Below are positions 20,371-31,659 of a stretch of 64,000 nucleotides of DNA, one piece after another (the stretch's first letter is position 1; each line of letters begins with the position of its first letter). The DNA comes from Anastrepha obliqua (Eukaryota; Arthropoda; Insecta; Diptera; Tephritidae), in contig NC_072895.1 in assembly GCF_027943255.1 (NCBI RefSeq), positions 25,208,001 through 25,272,000 of the forward strand, in the 5' to 3' direction. Below the pieces are notes generated by a model. It saw only the letters and a program-made list of their open reading frames with translations, did not search any database and was not told the DNA's origin. Position numbers and translations under genes: made by a program.

Positions 20371-21306
20371 TCAGGTGTATATCTATGAAATGAGAATTTT
20401 TCTTTCGATTTCTAACGTTTATTAACAAAAAATGGTTACAAATTTAATCTTCAAAATAATTGCCATCGCTAGCGACACCTTTTTCCCATCTCTCAGGCAA
20501 TTTGTGGATGCCGCGGCAAAAAAATTGGCCGTCTTTGGCCGCAAACCAATCATCGAGCCATTTTTTGGCTTCTTCGTGAGAATTGAAGCGCTGCTCGGAA
20601 AGTGCGCGGCCCATCGATGCAAACAAATGATAATCGGAAGGCGCCAAGTCTGGTGAGTAAGCCGCATGCACCAGCGGTTCCCAATCGTACGTCTCCATCA
20701 ATTCCCGTGTCGCTCTTGTTCGATGTGGCGGCGCATTGTCATCAAGAAAAATTACTTTGTGACGCCGGTCGGCATATTCTGGGCGTTTTCGGTGTATAGC
20801 GCTGCTCAAATCGGCCAATTGTCGTTGGTAGCGTGCACCGTCAACTGTTTCACCTGGTTTTAATAGCTCGTCCCAAATCATACTACGCTGATTCCAGAAA
20901 ACACACAGCATTGCCTTGCGGCCGAAGCGCTTTGGTTTGGCCGTTGTTTTTGGCTTGTGGCTGGGCGGACCATACGATCGTTTACGCTTAGGATTGGAGA
21001 AATACACCCATTTTCCATCACCCGTAACGATTCGATGCAAAAAAGACTTCCTTTTGAACCGGAAGAAGCGTTTTTCTTCAATTGATAACAGAAAATCAAC
21101 GATGTCGGCAAATCGTGGTTTGAAGGCACGAAATTCGACATTTTTAAGAGCGACAAAAATGCATTGTTGTATGAAACGTTACAAACAATGAACTGAATAT
21201 TGTTGACAGATGACAGACGAAAAAAACAAGACGTTTGGGAAGTTTACTCCTAGCGACATCTATGGACTAATAGCTGAAAGTCTCACTTCATAGGTATATA
21301 CCTGGT
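20371..21306 (-). mobile_element. mariner (DD34D), internally deleted, both TIRs
   Basis: The TIR TCAGGTGTATATCTATGAAA (20371) pairs with the inverse of CCAGGTATATACCTATGAAG (ending 21306), with TA outside. On the minus strand the start MSNFVPSNHDLPTS (21141) reads into KKNAS, where a deletion removes both HTH motifs and joins to the catalytic half. That half is open from 21040 to 20444: IVTGDGKWVYFSNPKRK (first Asp; the usual Glu is Gly), FLDDNAPPH (second) and SPDLAPSDYHLF (third, 34 residues on). It ends with HKLPERWEKGVASDGNYFE, the usual mariner C-terminus. It has lost DNA binding and is non-autonomous. Confidence 0.9.
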
Positions 21307-22050
21307 ATATGACCGTCTGTCTGCGGCTAGTCTCTCTATTGTAATACAATTCTAACAAAAAACTGACCACATTGACAAAAAAATCAGAAGAGTTGCCACG
21401 AAAAAGATTTGTTCATACAAAGCCGTTATTCTTAAAATACTCGTATGTTTGTCGGAAATCATACCCATGACCAGCAGGCAGGTGTGAGAGTATTGAATAT
21501 TATTCTTCTACATAGATAATGCACCCAAGTCATACATTCATTTAGCAAAGCCTTGGCCAACATAATTATACATGGATATGTAAATATGAATGTACATATA
21601 CATCTATACTAATATTATAAAGAGGAAAACTTTGTTTGTATATAATACAGCAATACATTTTTTACAAAGTAGAAATCACTTATGTTAAGTACTCTAACGA
21701 ATTGCTATGCCGCATAGCAGTTGACAAGCGTGCCACTTTATGTGACAGTTTTTCTGTATGTAGACATTCGTTACCATTCAGTATAATATCTAAGTAGGTA
21801 TGTACCATATACATATCTATGTATGTATGAGCAGTGGCACTAAATTCAATTGTCTCCAGTCTGCACTAATTACTAAATGGAAAATACATAGTAAAGTAAC
21901 TTACACACTCGCACATAAAATATGTTATGGAAGGTTAAGCTTAGTCGATGAAAAATCTATGACTACAGAATTTGCGAGAAAAATAATTCCCTTCAAAGTT
22001 CTAAAAATAGGAGCATAAGAAGCACGTTCAGACACATTATAGTTGCGAAG
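21307..22050. other. No gene; solo Helitron end inside
   Basis: Apart from the Helitron end at 21603 and CATA/TATG tracts near 21570-21830, nothing is recognised. Confidence 0.4.
21603..21645 (+). mobile_element. Solo Helitron 5' end
   Basis: TCTATACTAATATTATAAAG preceded by A, then GAGGAAAACTTTGTTTGTA: the same 5' end as at 2673, here on the plus strand. No matching 3' hairpin/CTAG was found nearby, so it is a truncated or short copy. Confidence 0.6.
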
Positions 22051-22059
22051 AGCTTAGCG

Positions 22060-22420
22060 AAAGGGTGGTGAAACTGATCTCCCTTGAACTCTACCCAATG
22101 ATTCCAACGTAGCTCCTACGATTGGAAGAAAAACTGGTAATCCTCGGTGATTACAACTTTTTCAACCTCCCGTAATGAGTTTCCTTGCGGAACGACGTTA
22201 TTTTGGGAATGTAAAAACTCGCAGGGGGTTAAATCGAGGTTTTAGGAAGCTTGCCTTTTGCCTTTTTTCGCCAAAATCTCTTGTGCAATGAATAAATAAC
22301 CGAGCTGTCGCGGTGCCAGATTCGAACGTTTTTGCTGAGTTCGAAACGCACGCGCAGCCACTTCAGGATGCCAATAATGAACTTTCCAGCCACCTTCTGG
22401 AATACATTATATTTCCTATG
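22060..22420 (-). pseudogene. mariner-like transposase fragment
   Basis: The minus-strand reading SNLAPRQLGYLFIAQEILAK is followed by NLDLTPCEF and later EDYQFFFQS*ELRWNHW. This parallels the mariner order DNAP...LAKKG ... PDLTPCDF ... W-x-x-R-W. The second Asp and third Asp are substituted and stops occur. It is weak, but the order of three blocks supports it. Confidence 0.4.
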
Positions 22421-22499
22421 GCAGGAATATATTCACAAGTAATGCTGCCGCAAGTATTGCAAAAAATTATCAATATTGAGGATAATTGGATGATTTAGA

Positions 22500-22935
22500 G
22501 AGAACCCCTGCTTTGACTTCGATTCCTCAGTGAAGAGTCCTCAGGGATACCAGCATCGGTACAGATTTTCCCCTCGTTCCAATTCTGCCTACTTGGAAAG
22601 ACTGCCCTTACACGACTCTCAAACTCCAGTCTGCGAATGGAGCGATCTGTACGAAGTTCAGAGAAATACGGTGTTAACTGTCTAAAAATGTTACCATGCC
22701 ACTTGAGAGATTGTCCAGAGGACAGCCTCCTTTAACCTGATTGCACTTTGAGCTGCGATGGAAATAACGTAAAAGTCGATAGGAAGTAAGTGCAAAACGA
22801 CATTTAGAGTATCACTGGGGCAAGTTCTAGATGCTTCGGTGATGCCAATACATGCAGGCGACCATGAGCAAGCGCAGTTGTATTAAGCGCGAAACTGATC
22901 GAACAACTAACCCCAAGTTAGCTAATTAGCAGATT
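22500..22935 (-). pseudogene. LINE ORF2 fragment between RT and RNase H
   Basis: The minus strand gives TEASRTCPSDTLNVVLHLLP and IDFYVISIAAQSAIRLKEA, the LINE thumb pattern (TPT-x-A-L-x-V-L-L-x-L-P-P-L-D). It is followed by RRLEFESRVRAVFPSRQNWN, GKICTDAG where RNase H starts. Stops and frame changes are present. Confidence 0.5.
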
Positions 22936-23059
22936 TTGGCGCAAATTGAATCCTAATTTTAATGCATCAGACATTGAGAAAATGACCGTAATAGCATATT
23001 TACCTTTTTAGAAAAAGCATTAAATCTTAAAAACTTTACTTTCAACCAATATTTTTGAG

Positions 23060-24292
23060 AGGTTGATAGAGACCATCTATTTCTGTGCTATGCAGAAAAA
23101 AACCGATTATAATTTATTGAATAAGGTGCAGAGATTAGCTGAATTAGCAATATGTATGTGGCGTCATGAAAACCACGCCGTCCATGGCTTTGGATATCAT
23201 ATTACATCTGCCACCCCGAGATCCCTTCTGCAAATACTCAGAGGGAGTTCACAGTGGAGGCCTGCCACACATAGACATTCAACCATCTTAGACTCCTATA
23301 CGGATATACCCGCTTGTGATTATCACCCTCCCATTCTCTGCTTCGAAAAGAATTTCCTAATGAAAATCCCTTCTAGACTGGAATGGCTTGAAGAAGATCC
23401 AATACCCAACATACCCGTTAAGATCTACACGGACAAATCTAAAATGGACACCGCTATATGATCAGGGTTATATAATATAATATATTCTGAAGAGCTTTTT
23501 ATCAATGAGTCCTTTAAATTACCGGATCACTGTAGTGTTTTTCTAGCGGAAATAAACGATATTCATGAAGCCTTAAAATGGTTAGAGATAAACAAATATC
23601 TGCATTCTATCAGACAGCCGGCAGCTTGGCCTGGATGCGTTCCAAATAACATCAAGGAGTGTCTTATATTGTCGTCAATATCTTAATAAGATAGCTAATA
23701 TCGTATTATCTTATGCTGGGGTCTAGCCAACAGGGGTATACCAGGGAACTGTAGGGCTGACCACTTGCAAAAGAAGGTACTTGTACATCAAACATAGTAC
23801 ATACTTTTATGGGGGTACCTCTCGCAACTTGTAAGCTTCTTATTAAGTCTGCACTAAGATGAATTAGTGCCAATACCTATGAAATTGCCAGGCAAACATG
23901 GCCAAGGCTAAATCTATGTCTATCCAAGAATATTATAAAATGGAGTATACTTCAAATTAAGATCTTAGTAGGGAGATTAGGCGTTTACATCCATGATTTC
24001 TGTCGTAGCTGAAGGAATGAGGAGGAGTTGGAAACAATTCAACAACTTTTTTGCATATGCAGGGCTCTAGCCAGAAGCAGAAACCTATATTTAAGATCCT
24101 ACTTCTTAATGAATATAGATGATCTATACACTTTAGGTATCAGCAACCTTTTACACTTTGTCAAAAGCTCAGGATGGTTCAATATGGAAGGGGAAATGTA
24201 GCCCAGCCCCTGCGGCTCACAACGGACCAATTTCGTAGTCTAAGTGGCATCGCTACCTCTATGTGCGATACGGCTGCCAAACCTAACCAAAA
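23060..24292 (+). pseudogene. LINE (RNase H family B), plus-strand copy
   Basis: Open for 132 residues from 23063 and containing CDYHPPILCFEKNFLM and PVKIYTDKSKMDT (first Asp of RNase H; the usual Gly after Asp is Lys), then a stop. Downstream, in other frames, comes the C-terminal domain (FCRS near 24000, IQQLFCICRALARSRN near 24040). The 3' end GGCTGCCAAACCTAACC at about 24272-24290 matches the other copy at 25636. Multiple breaks; not functional. Confidence 0.75.
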
Positions 24293-25635
24293 CTTTGTGA
24301 ATTTTAAAATTTGGAACGAAATTCTTAGCAAAAGAAAATGAAAGGAAAATTTTTGTTAGAGATTTAGAATGAATTATTGAGAACGCAATGAGTAGCGGCG
24401 TTTGACTATTATTTAGATGTTTCATTTTAAGTGTACCTGATGTTCATGTACGGTGTTCTTTTTAAAAATAAAATAAGATTAATAAAAATGCAGTATTTTC
24501 AGTATTCAATGCCTTTACTACAAATAGCAAATATTCTCATTATTTATGGAACACATTTTGAACATCTGAAGGCGCATCCTGCCAGCCTTATTTGCAAATA
24601 TCCTGTTGACAGTTTCAGTCTTTATCTGACAAGTGGGCGCGGATGATATTCGCTATAAGGGTTTTAGTTGTTTCCGGATTCTTCATTTCAGTTGACCGCA
24701 TAACTATGACTATGATTGCCATATTTCTCCGTTCGTTGTTCAAGAGTTAGGCTATTAATTTGTTTCCGCGAAAGGATGACAAACAGCTGGGAGTGTCATA
24801 AAAAAGTCGTCCTAAATTATCTTCACTAAAAAATGAGAAATTTACAATTCCAGTATCTCGATGAACACTCTTCGTCTAATCAAAATCCTGCCTACACCCA
24901 TGAGCTGAAGTCAGCTATCAAATATAAGTGCCTGTCTAAATGTCTGCATTGGCACAAGAGGAATTGAAGAGAATTTTTATGGTTTTTAACGTTAGCATAA
25001 ACTCAAATCAAAATTGTTTCTTTGTGTAAGTGGGAACCTCCTCTCGAAATCACTTGCCATGAAATACAATAGAAATTCATTATCAGTGTGTTTGGCAAAC
25101 AGACATATTTCGAGTCAATTATCGCTTGGCTGGTTGTTGAATGCTAACGACGAAGCTTGTGTTCAAAACACGACACCAGTGATAGTAATTACCCGTGACA
25201 ATTATTTTATTATTACCGTTGTGTAACGTACGTTCGTACATACATATGCACACATGAAAATTTGTATATATTCACACATACATGCATACATACATATGCC
25301 TCCATCTACAATATGTGTCTATTGTTCACTCGTTTTAGTTTGCGCTGAATATTTGCCACTGTGCGGGGTCTGAGCAAAGTTTCAATGCTACTACAATCAT
25401 CTCTCTGGATCGTTATGATCATTACCACCACCGTTTTGATCGCTATGATATGTCGCAAAGTTGAACACATAACACAATTAACCCAGTAAACAGAAATTGC
25501 TAACTTTGTCGGAATCTGGCAACTGAAAATATATTCTACAAAAATTATTTTCTCATTTTGATACCCATAGCCCCCATGTCACTTTGTTGTCATCTGAATA
25601 ACGACTTATTGGACGAAAGTGTGAATGCATGTGAA
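24293..25635. other. Spacer between inverted LINE copies
   Basis: AT-rich, with CATA tracts near 25225-25300. No gene recognised. Confidence 0.4.
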
Positions 25636-26745
25636 GGTTAGGTTAGGTTAGGTTTGGCAGCCACATCGCCCATAGAGGCAGCGATGCCACTGCAACGATG
25701 CTGGGCTGCATTTCCCCTTCCATATTGAACCATCCTGAGCTTTTGACAAACCGTAAAAGGTTGTTGATACTTAAGGGTATAGATTAATTATATTCATTAA
25801 CAAGTAGTATCTAAAATATCGGTTCCTACTTCTGGCTAGAGCCCGGCATGTGCAAAAAAGGTGTTGAATTGTTTCCAACTCCTCCTCATTCCTGCAGCTA
25901 CGACAGAAATCATGGATGTAAACGCCTAATCTCCTTGTATGATTTCCTATGAGACAATGTCCTGTGAGGGCCCCTACTAAGATCTTAATTTGAAGTCTTC
26001 TCAATTTTATAATATTCTTGGACAGACGTAGATTTAGCCTTGGCCATGTTTGCCTGGCAACTTCACAGGTATTGGCACTAATCCATCTTTGATTTACAGA
26101 ACTGATTAGTGCGTCCTTAATAAGAAGCTTACAAGTTGCGAGAGGTAACCCCATAAAATTACTTATGTTTGGCATACAGGTACCTCCTCTTGCAAGTTGG
26201 TTGGCCCTGCAGTCTCCTTTATATATCTGTGGCCTGGAACCCAGCATAAGATAATACGATATTGGCTATCTCATTAAGAGATTGGCGACAATGTATGCCA
26301 CTTCTTGATGATCATTTCCGCTTGAAAAATACTACAGTGATGCCGTAGTTTAAAGGATTCACTGATAGAAAGCTCTTTGCAATATAACCCAGATCCTACA
26401 CCGGTGTCCATTTTAAATCCGTCCGTGTAAATCTTAATGGGTATGTTGTTATTCATTAAGAAATTCCTTTCGAAGCAGAGAATTTGAGGGTGATAATCAC
26501 AATCACTGGGTATATTCGTATAGGAGTCTAAGATGGCTGAATGTCCATGTGTGTCAGTCTTCCACTGTGAGCTCGCTTTGATCCTTAAAGCGGAACAGGC
26601 CGCTGAGTATTTGCAGAAGAGATCTAGGGGTGGCAGATGTAATAGGGCTGATTTTGCATTCATCTGTAACCTAATTTTTGACCAATCAAATAACGTCCGA
26701 TTGTCCTATTTCTGCAATCATTTTACTCTCCCAGCACAAATTTGA
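25636..26745 (-). pseudogene. LINE (RNase H family B), minus-strand copy
   Basis: On the minus strand the thumb region SALLHLPPLDLFCKYSA is followed by CDYHPQILCFERNFLM, PIKIYTDGFKMDTGVGSGLY (RNase H Asp with Gly intact) and FQAEM. A frame break follows, then GDCRANQLARGGT, LTGHCLIGNHTRRLGVY, FCRSCRNEEELETIQHLFC and CRALARSRNR, an ORF of 158 residues ending at 25771. The sense-strand 3' tail is CCAAACCTAACCTAACC. It is the same family as 23060-24292 in opposite orientation. Confidence 0.85.
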
Positions 26746-26787
26746 ATGTGTCCAAATCACTTTAAACACATTTTTAAACATTATTTA

Positions 26788-27629
26788 TTGGGTATGGGAA
26801 TAAGTTTGCGGCCTCATAAAAAAGGTGTCGCTACTGATACTATTTTTTTGTTCGCTCTAGTATTATACTGGTGATTGGAAGATGTAGATGTGAGGTCTCG
26901 ATCGCAGTAGGTGAGGGATATCGAGAGACGTTTGGTGACGTGGGAGAAGCTTCTTGAAAGGCAAAAAAGAAAAGATTTTTTGCATTGCATCAGCGATGAA
27001 AATGGATCAATTGCGATAACCCTAAGCCTCGGAAATGTTGGAGCCTGCTTGGTGAACCAGGTCCATCGACAGCGGAAAAAAATATTCATGCTTCCAAGGT
27101 TATGTTGTGCATCTGGTGGAATCAGAAGGGGGTCATCTATTATGAACTCCTTAAACCATCTGAAACCAACACTGGAAATCGTTAATGCGTTTGAGTCGAG
27201 CTCTCAAAGAAAAGCGGCTGGAATGGGACGGTAGACATGACAAACTGATTTTGCTGCATGACAACGCCAGACCACACGTTGCTAAATCGGTGCAGAAATA
27301 TTTAGAGGGACTGAATTGGGAAATCTTGCCCTACCCGCCATATTCCCCAGACATTGCACCTTCGGATTACCATCTCTTCCGATCAATGCAGTTAGCCCTT
27401 ATTGGAGAGCGGTTCACTTCTTAGGAGAGCTTCGCCAACTGGCTCCATGAATTTTTCAAGTCAAAAGAACTCGAATTTTTCGTCAAAGGAATCCATATGC
27501 CGCCGGAAAAATGGAGTAAAGTTTTAGCTTCCAATGGCACATATTTCACATAATATCAGGTATTATTTAATTGTTTAAATAATTCGTAACTTTGGCTAAG
27601 AAAGGACGGAAACTTATTCCCATACACAA
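26788..27629 (+). mobile_element. mariner (DD34D), internally deleted, both TIRs
   Basis: TTGGGTATGGGAATAAGTTT (26788) pairs with inverted AAACTTATTCCCATACACAA (ending 27629), with TA outside. The N-terminal HTH region is deleted. Coding starts at RDIERRLVTWEKLLERQKRK (26914). A frameshift follows near the first Asp block, which is altered to ISDEN. The downstream half reads VMLCIWWNQKGVIYYELLK, RLSRALKEKR, LLHDNARPHVA (second Asp) and SPDIAPSDYHLFRSM (third Asp, 34 on), with a stop at 27422. The C-terminus is still legible (PPEKWSKVLASNGTYF). The ends resemble those at 49836 and the TTAGGAGG ends at 58756 in their first bases. Confidence 0.88.
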
Positions 27630-28135
27630 TATTATACTGAAATGAAAAAAAAAAACAACCGTGGGATTGTGATGAAAAGTTTGTTTAATTTTTCTAATTT
27701 TTGCATAGAATTTTGAAATTGAATTTATATGGCTATAGACTTTTATATCATTTGGTCGAGGGGTGTATATGGACATCTTTTAGATTCTGCCGATAAATAG
27801 TGAAAAACCAGCGTCTGGATGGCTTATATGATTGAAATTGTGTTTCTTGTTTCCTGATAAGGTTTACGCATTCTAGTGAAGAAATTCATAGAAAAATATT
27901 AATTTATTCATAGCAGAAATTTAATTAGAATTTAATTGGAATTGAATTTCATTTCAAGTGCTAGATGGACCACTCTACATAAAAAAAGAGGTTGTCTGTA
28001 AAGTCGGTTTACTGACGATAGTTTAACGTGACAACGTCATAAGAAAATATTGATGGAATGGTAGCAATTTTAAAAACAAAATTTTAATTTTATTTGTTTG
28101 ATAGATATTTTGTATGGATATAGAGAAGGAGGTAA

Positions 28136-28400
28136 ATGGAATTGCAATGGAATAGGTCAAGTTACATTTACACAAACGTGAAAAATGACGAAACATTTAT
28201 CAAATTCATGAAAGATATCTTCAATTTCGATTGTACATCAGACGTTAATAAGTCAACAACACTAAGAGGCACCATCATCGATTTGCCTTTTTCAAGATAC
28301 TTTACACTCGAAAGACTCCCTTTCATTTCCTACTTTTCTATCATCGTCCTATTCTCAACAGAGAAATGGTTCATTACCATGCACACAGGAAGAAGGCATA
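28136..28400 (+). pseudogene. Possible endonuclease-like C-terminal fragment
   Basis: The open frame contains TNVKNDETFIKFMKDIFNFD, KSTTLRGTIIDLPFSRYF and LERLPFISYFS, reminiscent of the C-terminal part of endonuclease-like domains carried by some insect transposons (S-T-T-x-x-G-T-x-I-D-x-x-F-S-R ... Y-x-S-Y-F-S-Y-H-x-P). The last motif is frameshifted. The upstream catalytic portion is missing. This is recognition by pattern only. Confidence 0.35.
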
Positions 28401-28573
28401 TGCAAATACAAGTATGTGAATTTATATACCTACATATGCGCATATACATACATATACATCCATATATATGCTCACTCAAGTAGGACAGAGCCAGACGTCG
28501 AACGTTGCCGAACGCGGGGGCCGATTGTGCTTTGTTTGCTTTGTCGTTCGTTCCGCGCTCTCGCTTGCAGTTC
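28391..28573 (+). repeat. Direct repeat module, copy 1
   Basis: AGAAGGCATATGCAAATACA, then TATGCG/CATA sequence, GTCGAACGTTGCCG and TTCGTTCCGC ... CTTGCAGTTCA. It is repeated at 28889-29038 with the same order and small indels. Confidence 0.8.
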
Positions 28574-28888
28574 AAGCACATTAGCTTACATTTGCTTGCG
28601 TACGGAATAGATTCGTATATTTGATATGTCCATACGGCTTGTATGCATCTTTACATATAGATTTGTTCTTTTTGAAAATTGAGCGAAATTGTATATGTAT
28701 ATGCATGTTTATATACATATATTAGTATACAACATATCTTATAAGGTATGTGGTAAATATTACCATACATTTTTTCCTTCATATATAATAAAAAAATTAA
28801 TAATAATAACATTAAGACAACAGGTATTATTAACAAACTTGGTTTTATTTTAAATTCTTCAAGTAAATCAAATTAATAATAATCAATA

Positions 28889-29038
28889 AGAAGGCATATG
28901 CAAATACAAATATGTGAATTTATATATGTACATATGCGCATATGCATACATATATACGCTCACTTAAGTAGGAGAGAGCAAGATGTCGAACGTTGCCGTT
29001 CGTTTGCTTTGTTCGTTCCGCACTTTCGCTTGCAGTTC
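28889..29038 (+). repeat. Direct repeat module, copy 2
   Basis: Second copy of the 28391-28573 module, shorter by a few small deletions. It runs directly into the 18-bp tandem repeats. Confidence 0.8.
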
Positions 29039-29229
29039 ATTCAAGGTAACGGCAATGAGCAAGGTAACGACAAATGAGCAAGGTAACACTAATGAGCAAG
29101 GTAACGACACATTTTTTCGTGCGTGCAGCCGGCTAAATCGAATTATAAGACGTTATCACGTCAAAATTCTATTTACGAACTAACTTACTGATTCGACTTG
29201 GCATAATGACATTGGGTAACACGTCTGTC

Positions 29230-29720
29230 CAGGTGGGAAAAGACCTCTCCCGACCTACGGATTTAGGCTTCAGACAACAGAGATGTCTCTCGCCTGACAA
29301 AACTAGCACTCTACAAGACGCTCATCTTAGCCGCGCTACTCTATGGCGCTGAAGCATGCGTTGTGTCGTAGACGGATGCAGCCGCTCTAGGAGTATTCGA
29401 GAGAAAGATATTTCGGAAAATCTTCGATCCTCTTCGTGCGTAAACTACCTCCGCCGAATGAATCGTGAACTGTATGAGCTTTACGACGATGTGGACATAA
29501 TTGAGCGCAGCGATATTCAGCGCTTGCGCTAAGTGGGCATGTCGAGCTTATAAATAGATGCAGAAGCTCCAGCAGTTCAGATAGCAAGTCGGACCAAATC
29601 GAGGGAGCCCTATCATCGCTTGGTGTAAAAAATTAGAGAAGGCACGCGCAAAGCAGAGAGGCCTGGCGAGACTTGTTGCAGTCGGCCATAAACTTTGATC
29701 AGGTCATATAAGTAAGTAAG
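29230..29720 (+). pseudogene. RTE-like LINE ORF2 C-terminal half
   Basis: Translation with stops gives LTKLALYKTLILAALLYGAE, LGVFERKIFRKIF, then (other frame) MNRELYELYDDVD and an R-L-R-x-x-G-H-V-like block, and GLARLVAVGHKL near the end. This is the order found in LINE ORF2 after the reverse transcriptase. The end ATATAAGTAAGTAAGTCAG acts as a short tetranucleotide tail. Dead copy. Confidence 0.65.
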
Positions 29721-31090
29721 TCAGTCAATTACAAACTTCGATTTAGGTACTTCTTTAAAAAGCTTTTACGGAAACACGTTAGACTTCGTCAAGAAATCGC
29801 ACCCCGAAATCTTGCCAGCCTCATCTAAAATTTTTGATGTGGATATTTGTAGCCGAACTGGAGAAGAGTACAAAAGGTTGTTTGGAATCATTTTGGATTT
29901 TCGCAGTTATTGCTTAGTGGGAGGTGTTTGCATTTATTATATTTGTTGTACTTATGCAGATACACACAGACATATGCACCTGCTTAGTATGTCAATGCGC
30001 TAAAAATTTAATTTTTAAAATTTCTACTTGAGGCAGCGCAAACTGGCAGCGGCGTTAGCATTCAGAAAACAATAAGTTTATACCCCACGTTGGTGTTAAT
30101 TGTTTTACTTCAGTCATTTGCCATTTGTACATAAAAATGGAAAAAAGCAACTACATATGTACATACATGCATACGTAGGCACTACACTGTATGTATGCAC
30201 ATTTTCTTTTTTAATTTCCTACATTTAATGCTTGAAGACGCAAAATGTCAATGTTATGATATCACGCGGAGCGACTAATGAGAATGCGCAGGCGTGAAGT
30301 TCATTTATCATACAACCCGTTTGGTCGCACTTGAGAGACAACACGGGCACATTGACTTTAAGTTGTGAGATAATAAAATTAAAACTAATTGAAGCTTTAT
30401 TTTAAGTGCGAGTTTGATATTTTCGGAAACTACTGCCCCGATTTTAAGATTTTTTACACCTAACGGTTGTGGATGGCTTCTAAAGTGTCTTTCAGAAGAA
30501 GCGTCTAGATGTTGTTTTAAAATAAGCCGTGTAAACATTTAGATTCTTTCAGATTTCACTATTTTTTATATTTAAAATATGGCTCTTAAGAATTATATGT
30601 GAAAAATGGCATAATTTAAATGTCCACCGGAAGATGTTGGCAAACTTACTGGCATTTGGTTCAAAGTTGCCGAAAGGGTCTAGCGGTGGACCAGAGCTTC
30701 TGCCATTTCTGCTTTCCGCTTATTTTGATTTTACCGTTGGGACTCCTAATATGAGATGGGTTCGCCTAGGCGCAGGTGTTAACGCTGAGGTCTACATGCT
30801 GAGAAGTTAGCGTACATCTGAGTGCATCGTCATCGCCAGGAAAAAAGCAAGGTGAAGCAGCCGTGATCAGCTTGCAGAATTGATTTTCGCCAACTCGTAC
30901 GTTTGTAGCCTGAGATTAACGGTAAAGAAGTTTTCCATAAATCGTTTAAGATAATTTAGGTGCGCAACTCCACGGAAATGAAATCGGCAGGTTTCACGAT
31001 CCAGATAATTGTGGGAAGATGATTTGATGCGAGGATTAGCAAATGTCACTAATCTATGTTATGCTGTTTATAAGACCTGCTCGTAAGTTA
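29721..31090. other. 1.37 kb without recognisable gene
   Basis: Contains short CATA tracts (30150-30200). No coding family could be supported on either strand. Confidence 0.4.
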
Positions 31091-31658
31091 CCCTATGATC
31101 CGAAAGTACCGGGAATGTTGAGATAAAACAAAACAGAGTTAAATTTCAGGCAAAGTTATTTTATCTCCTTCAATATATGACCCGTCTGCAGCAACACACA
31201 TGTGCCAACGTTTAACTCAGTCCTCCATGCACCCCTTGTAGGCTTTCGAAGGGATGGCCTCCAGCTCCTTCATCGTATTCTCTTTGATCCCCTCTATCGA
31301 CTCAAATCGCCTTCCACGAAATGGTAACTTCAACTTGGGAAATAAAAAGAAGTCGCACGGGGCCATATCAGGTAACTACGGTGCTTGCACGATGGTATTG
31401 ACTAGGTGTTTGGTCAAATAATCCATCACAATTTGGGTTCGGTGCGATGGCGCGTTATCATCATGCAAAATCCAGAAATTGTTTGGCCCCATTTAAGGCC
31501 GTTTGCGACGTACATCATCTCTCAAACACTTCAAAATGGCTAAATAATATTCTTTATTGACTGTCTAGCCCGATGGAAGAGGTACTCATGATGCACTACG
31601 CCTTGGAAATCGAAGAAAACAGCCAACATCACCTTCCCGGTACTTTTTAATCATAGGG
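31091..31658 (-). mobile_element. mariner (DD34D) deletion derivative, 568 bp
   Basis: The TIR CCCTATGATCCGAAAGTACC (31091) pairs with inverted GGTACTTTTTAATCATAGGG (ending 31658), with TA outside. On the minus strand only the catalytic C-terminal half is left: NKEYYLAILKCLRDDV, ILHDDNAPSHRTQIV (second Asp), LPDMAPCDFFLFPKLK (third Asp, 34 on), FESIEGIKENTMKELEAIP and ADGSYIEGDKI. The HTH region and first Asp are gone, and two stops occur. Confidence 0.9.
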
Positions 31659-31659
31659 T

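Larger units (their letters stand above)
28000..29170. mobile_element. Helentron-like non-autonomous module
   Basis: TTTAACGTGACAACGTCATA at 28022 and the inverted TTATAAGACGTTATCACGTC ending near 29164 face each other as imperfect inverted sub-terminal motifs. Between them lie a fragment resembling an endonuclease tail (28150-28370), two direct copies of a 150-180 bp module, and the 18-bp GTAACGACAAATGAGCAA-type tandem repeats (29045-29115) that also occur inverted at 12446. Sub-terminal inverted repeats plus short tandem repeats are features of Helentron/DINE-type elements, but I cannot define exact ends. Confidence 0.45.
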
